Source: Muribaculaceae bacterium (GTDB lineage: Bacteria; Bacteroidota; Bacteroidia; Bacteroidales; Muribaculaceae). From it: 64,000 nucleotides of DNA. Of the stretch, positions 63,301 through 64,000 are shown in pieces (position 1 is the first letter of the stretch; each line of letters starts with the position of its first letter). Position numbers and translations under genes: made by a program. The stretch is from the NCBI GenBank assembly GCA_017619935.1, contig JAFZRJ010000014.1:169685-233684 (forward strand), read 5' to 3'. Below the pieces are notes generated by a model. That model had not been told where the DNA came from and did not search any database. It saw nothing but the letters and a program-made list of their open reading frames with translations.

Positions 63301-63658
63301 AAGACAGTCCAGTTTTTACTGTTGTTGGATTAGAAACAACATCACTAACATTACCTCCATTGACGTAAGTTAAATCCGTTTCACAAACATAAACAGCAAA
63401 TGTTCCTGAAAAAAGCGTTGCACTAGTTGGATAAAACTTTAAGCCCGTTATGTTCTTGCCCACCAGGTCATTCAACATAGCCTTGGGATATAACATAACC
63501 GAATATGTTCCGTTCTCGTCACAATAATTACCATAGATAGGAGCAATACGGGTTTGTTGGGTCCCATCTGCCACGGTAATTTCATCTGCCTTGGTTATGG
63601 GTATAGCCAAGGCCAACAATAGATAGGTCAAGAATAACCTAAGGGATTTGTGTTTCAT
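57344..63658 (-). CDS. Giant secreted repeat protein with HYDIN-like Ig domains and C-terminal sorting-type tail
   Basis: The 2104-residue protein starts with a signal peptide (MKHKSLRLFLTYLLLALAIP). Three copies of a ~170-residue module follow, starting near residues 27, 300 and 768. Each has TVxDx…APIYG or PVYG, a YPxxMLxxL segment and an IxxLxFY strand. The modules are followed or separated by about five ASPM/SPD-2/HYDIN-like Ig domains (choice-of-anchor D type, for example LAFGGETFYTGQTEDKTFTV). The region from ~1060 to 2000 is a large unassigned part with aromatic-rich segments. The C-terminus (GVNLVVTRYNDGTTTTKKVI) resembles type A sorting tails. It is probably surface-exposed or secreted; binding targets are unknown. 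Lack of a catalytic motif suggests adhesion or glycan binding. Confidence 0.75.
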   Translation of the reverse strand: MKHKSLRLFLTYLLLALAIPITKADEITVADGTQQTRIAPIYGNYCDENGTYSVMLYPKAMLNDLVGKNITGLKFYPTSATLFSGTFAVYVCETDLTYVNGGNVSDVVSNPTTVKTGLSLSTGLASIDIPFDNDYTYTGKNLVVKIQVTATGTYGNTYYYGSAQSSSCIYTNKSTTDSKLFLPKTTFTYSGEAKEYDAQVSPTTLNYGKLLPNSEQTLIVNVKNKGTQEITPSLSSLMAPFSTSYISSPLAEGEDVDIPIKFNPTTDGSYNETLTISFGAVTGLEDVSIILSGSCANEVTVCDQNTTTDSYLPVYGAWYDADQHNQMIYPADMLTSLVGKNIKGLTFYPNNGLSFSGGQVSIRLTTCDQTTFSSATLITTGIPTDALGSVVPASNAETLTILFDEGKEFNYSGGNLLIDVQTIADAYGGTSFVGVSQGYGSYCSIYSYNTTIDRKYFLPKVSFAISDGSTPLGSVTVNPSALAFGGETFYTGQTEDKTFTVTNTTEDAVTITMTGDNVFTFTPSTVAAGATETITVTYAPTAAGTHNATLAVGDKTVTLTGTATVPPTPTIAASVSELAMNAVVGTPATATVTVTGSNLEGDITVTSTGEGFSVAPTTLPAAGGTVTVTYNPAAAGTHTGAITLTSTGAETVSVTLNGTATAPVISGTVTPASLSFSCQEGQTNTATITVANTGNVAFSPAFSGIAAPFSIEAATEIAAGESKEYTVTYAPTAAGTHTGTLTVTINGVATNVTLNGTATEAPESGELTVADQGSTSTVTSIAPIYGGKYISTGYVQMLYPASMLNDLNNRQITKITFYEKSGINYCAGGVFELLLGETNASSLDSHADESTLKSSATVTGIATAYNSTTKEFTITLSKPYVYNGGNLVIETKVTTGGTSENRTEFYGQQYTNDMVATSYSISGTQNYYKKNILPKATFTYEKARGVELMSPEDGVLNFGEVSVKGYKTKTITVKNNNSAAVTPTFNELAYPYSVTDAPESIAAGETATFSVTMTPDQDTESIDYNNVALTLTFGNQTIAITINGTSHVNEPTMTTDDFAAITYNWVDEEGETQTSNLAQVATEPAQMVELMREVYMNRNVPGNWYRGYTSAGEPSIEVIYPPIGSIVYGSDGYDYSNAYGWNIGFSDNVTDHILTNTTYNYKYFNPNEYKPIKNGVTLLLIEMNDNIIHDDGTWDEIVANYTSNTKPASYEALCTMFGTIFKSVRVVTQSRRMGAGEDAGTIFKLDADKLNRFFLLAKGRLRQFSLDVDRQMNSFINASSTSNSYRETEEVGPFYQMFEQLSPVDLGNVTDVTDVYQNLVNMQSYGIEHDCQSIPFMSYDGVTGHEFNMYGKASITDDCQDVRDLMITIPERRMQWWYVSGGSGNSRDGVPTETLQNDMFESYNKQYVPKMGLFVIHQNEIEGEKQEAANVYDLNLSWTSNLLEFLPTGYGVYKLYRVVTNADGTKTYQLVTDNLDPNTFNYVDHIEMQQTGQVVTYVVQGQDKEQFLTLQMSNERSFVIPGLDRAEQLRIDLNSDYYFSRYDAADQTNNYSNSLIANNTVGTNVKPSYLVNGSQFKFWRATLDEDGEVVVPTEPFVIAEVSNWNASTGGTLTYKDWKNQTDFSSKPYGLGYHENQTTSNISVTNGEVVFDGLKLYDNFSVSVEMNTHPSQYVYYVTLETAVPFNLNDEGTETSNQARSNTVSVPVYKTGMAMKPLTKDQVDSDTSHELPAGTAFDLNARYSSKTEILGYYIYRWADTETAANARSIYENNGDDASPQGQAGNQATYYTVAMNTDYTSRTDNFTMDDNGNHPDVTASFEDNYMFNQVENGDTYTYAPVVELFAPQQAVELPSGEDREDYNTYGGPQQMSAGGVVKLSKSSIEKSNPWEKNSLNYAYYNVYINVDNLSVPEGYELYKIRAWRKAKTDMLTDIPSGAYEVDDMTEYCYDELTYGDANCSVAGIKNYEFGSKSVSTSPHHVWRGTFSARNVGTNYAKDVPELPLTITVRAYFTKNENLGGSKAPSVTRAKVGDSDGKYYYIAEKTYNVTIHSESVFTAIYDLSTTREVVDVTYYNIAGNASKQAFNGVNLVVTRYNDGTTTTKKVIK

Positions 63659-64000
63659 AACTCTAAAATAATTGATATAATATATTAATCAGTTAAGCAA
63701 TTTCATACTCTGAATTGGCGGAAGTTTGATTCTAATGTGCCGTGAAATAACGCGGAAAGGTTGTCGGTCATATCTCGCGCATCATCAATCAGACGGCAAA
63801 GATATAACATATAAATATACTGAAAAAATCTTGTTTGGAACAATATGCTCAAAAATGAGCATGGAAGTTCAAATAAGAAGTGCGAAAGGTTCTCCTGTTG
63901 GAGCGTTAGCGCAATACATGAAAAACGCACCGGGGAGCGCCAAGCGGCAAGGGGCGGAGCCCCGACGAGCGGATTTCGGTCGAAAATGAGTATATTCACG
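63659..64000. other. Region upstream of the giant protein gene
   Basis: 342 bp without a convincing gene. It holds a candidate promoter (63797-63804) and, near the right edge, a GC-rich hairpin GGGGCggaGCCCC (63951-63963) in an otherwise AT-rich context. An ATG at 63986 could begin a rightward gene outside the window, but only five codons are visible. Confidence 0.45.
63797..63804 (-). promoter_or_regulatory. Candidate -7 element for the giant protein gene
   Basis: On the minus strand this reads TATCTTTG (63804-63797); the leader is about 140 bases. No good -33 TTTG was seen. Confidence 0.5.

Noticed and set aside
63703-63999. Two overlapping small frames near the right edge (98 and 87 residues, opposite strands)
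   Set aside because: Neither has a recognisable domain, and both cross the promoter-like or hairpin sequences.
1-64000. CRISPR arrays, insertion sequences, rRNA operons, riboswitches
   Set aside because: I looked for regularly spaced repeats, transposase motifs and conserved RNA cores on both strands and found none that could be supported.

Overview
The window reads as a chromosomal segment from a gut-type member of the Bacteroidales (Bacteroidota), possibly Muribaculaceae or Prevotellaceae. The grounds are recurrent promoters of the Bacteroidota form TTTG-N19-21-TAnnTTTG, start codons without Shine-Dalgarno sequences, and families typical of the order: DUF4271 beside hemD, DUF721 beside recF, carboxynorspermidine dehydrogenase, GH92, DUF4143-type ATPases, and a giant secreted protein with a Prevotella-like C-terminal tail. 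No rRNA, CRISPR array, insertion sequence or integrase was seen.

1-25.5 kb is mostly housekeeping. It holds an SBF transporter and SF1 helicase, tRNA-Tyr, the leftward operon ybeY-mnmG-apt-uvrC-dtd, an NfeD/band-7 pair, glutamine synthetase, the rightward cluster LOG-DUF4271-hemD-rnpA-yidD-TatD, a thioesterase, recF-DUF721, pheT, a small Rhs-tip toxin island (20.2-22.2 kb), yebC, era, der and a CAU tRNA. 25.7-36.2 kb is a long leftward series: rsmA, mgtE, carboxynorspermidine dehydrogenase, pgi, an MsbA-like exporter, purN, an outer-membrane barrel and a GH92 mannosidase. 36.3-41.4 kb has a flippase-like membrane protein, a NatAB-type ABC pair, deoD and an exported glutathione peroxidase. 41.9-50.8 kb runs rightward: SpoU methylase, secreted C1 peptidase, NhaC antiporter, M6 protease with dockerin repeats, L,D-transpeptidase, GH36-like glycosidase and a small lipoprotein. 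50.8-64 kb runs leftward: a DEDD exonuclease-RecQ-UvrD fusion, a DUF4143-type ATPase and a 2104-residue repeat-rich secreted protein.

Three things stand out. First, the AT-rich intergenic region at 41.4-41.9 kb has DnaA boxes and sits where codon-level strand asymmetry flips. Two consensus parS sites lie about 36 kb away, so this may be the chromosomal replication origin. Second, an orphan Rhs tip carries a candidate M91-like zinc metallopeptidase toxin domain, followed one base later by a candidate lipoprotein immunity gene and then an 86-bp perfect repeat of the Rhs core. Third, the 1572-residue exonuclease-RecQ-UvrD fusion is bracketed by 33-bp direct repeats derived from the 3' end of the neighbouring ATPase gene, suggesting a mobile or recombined cargo locus, possibly for genome defence.
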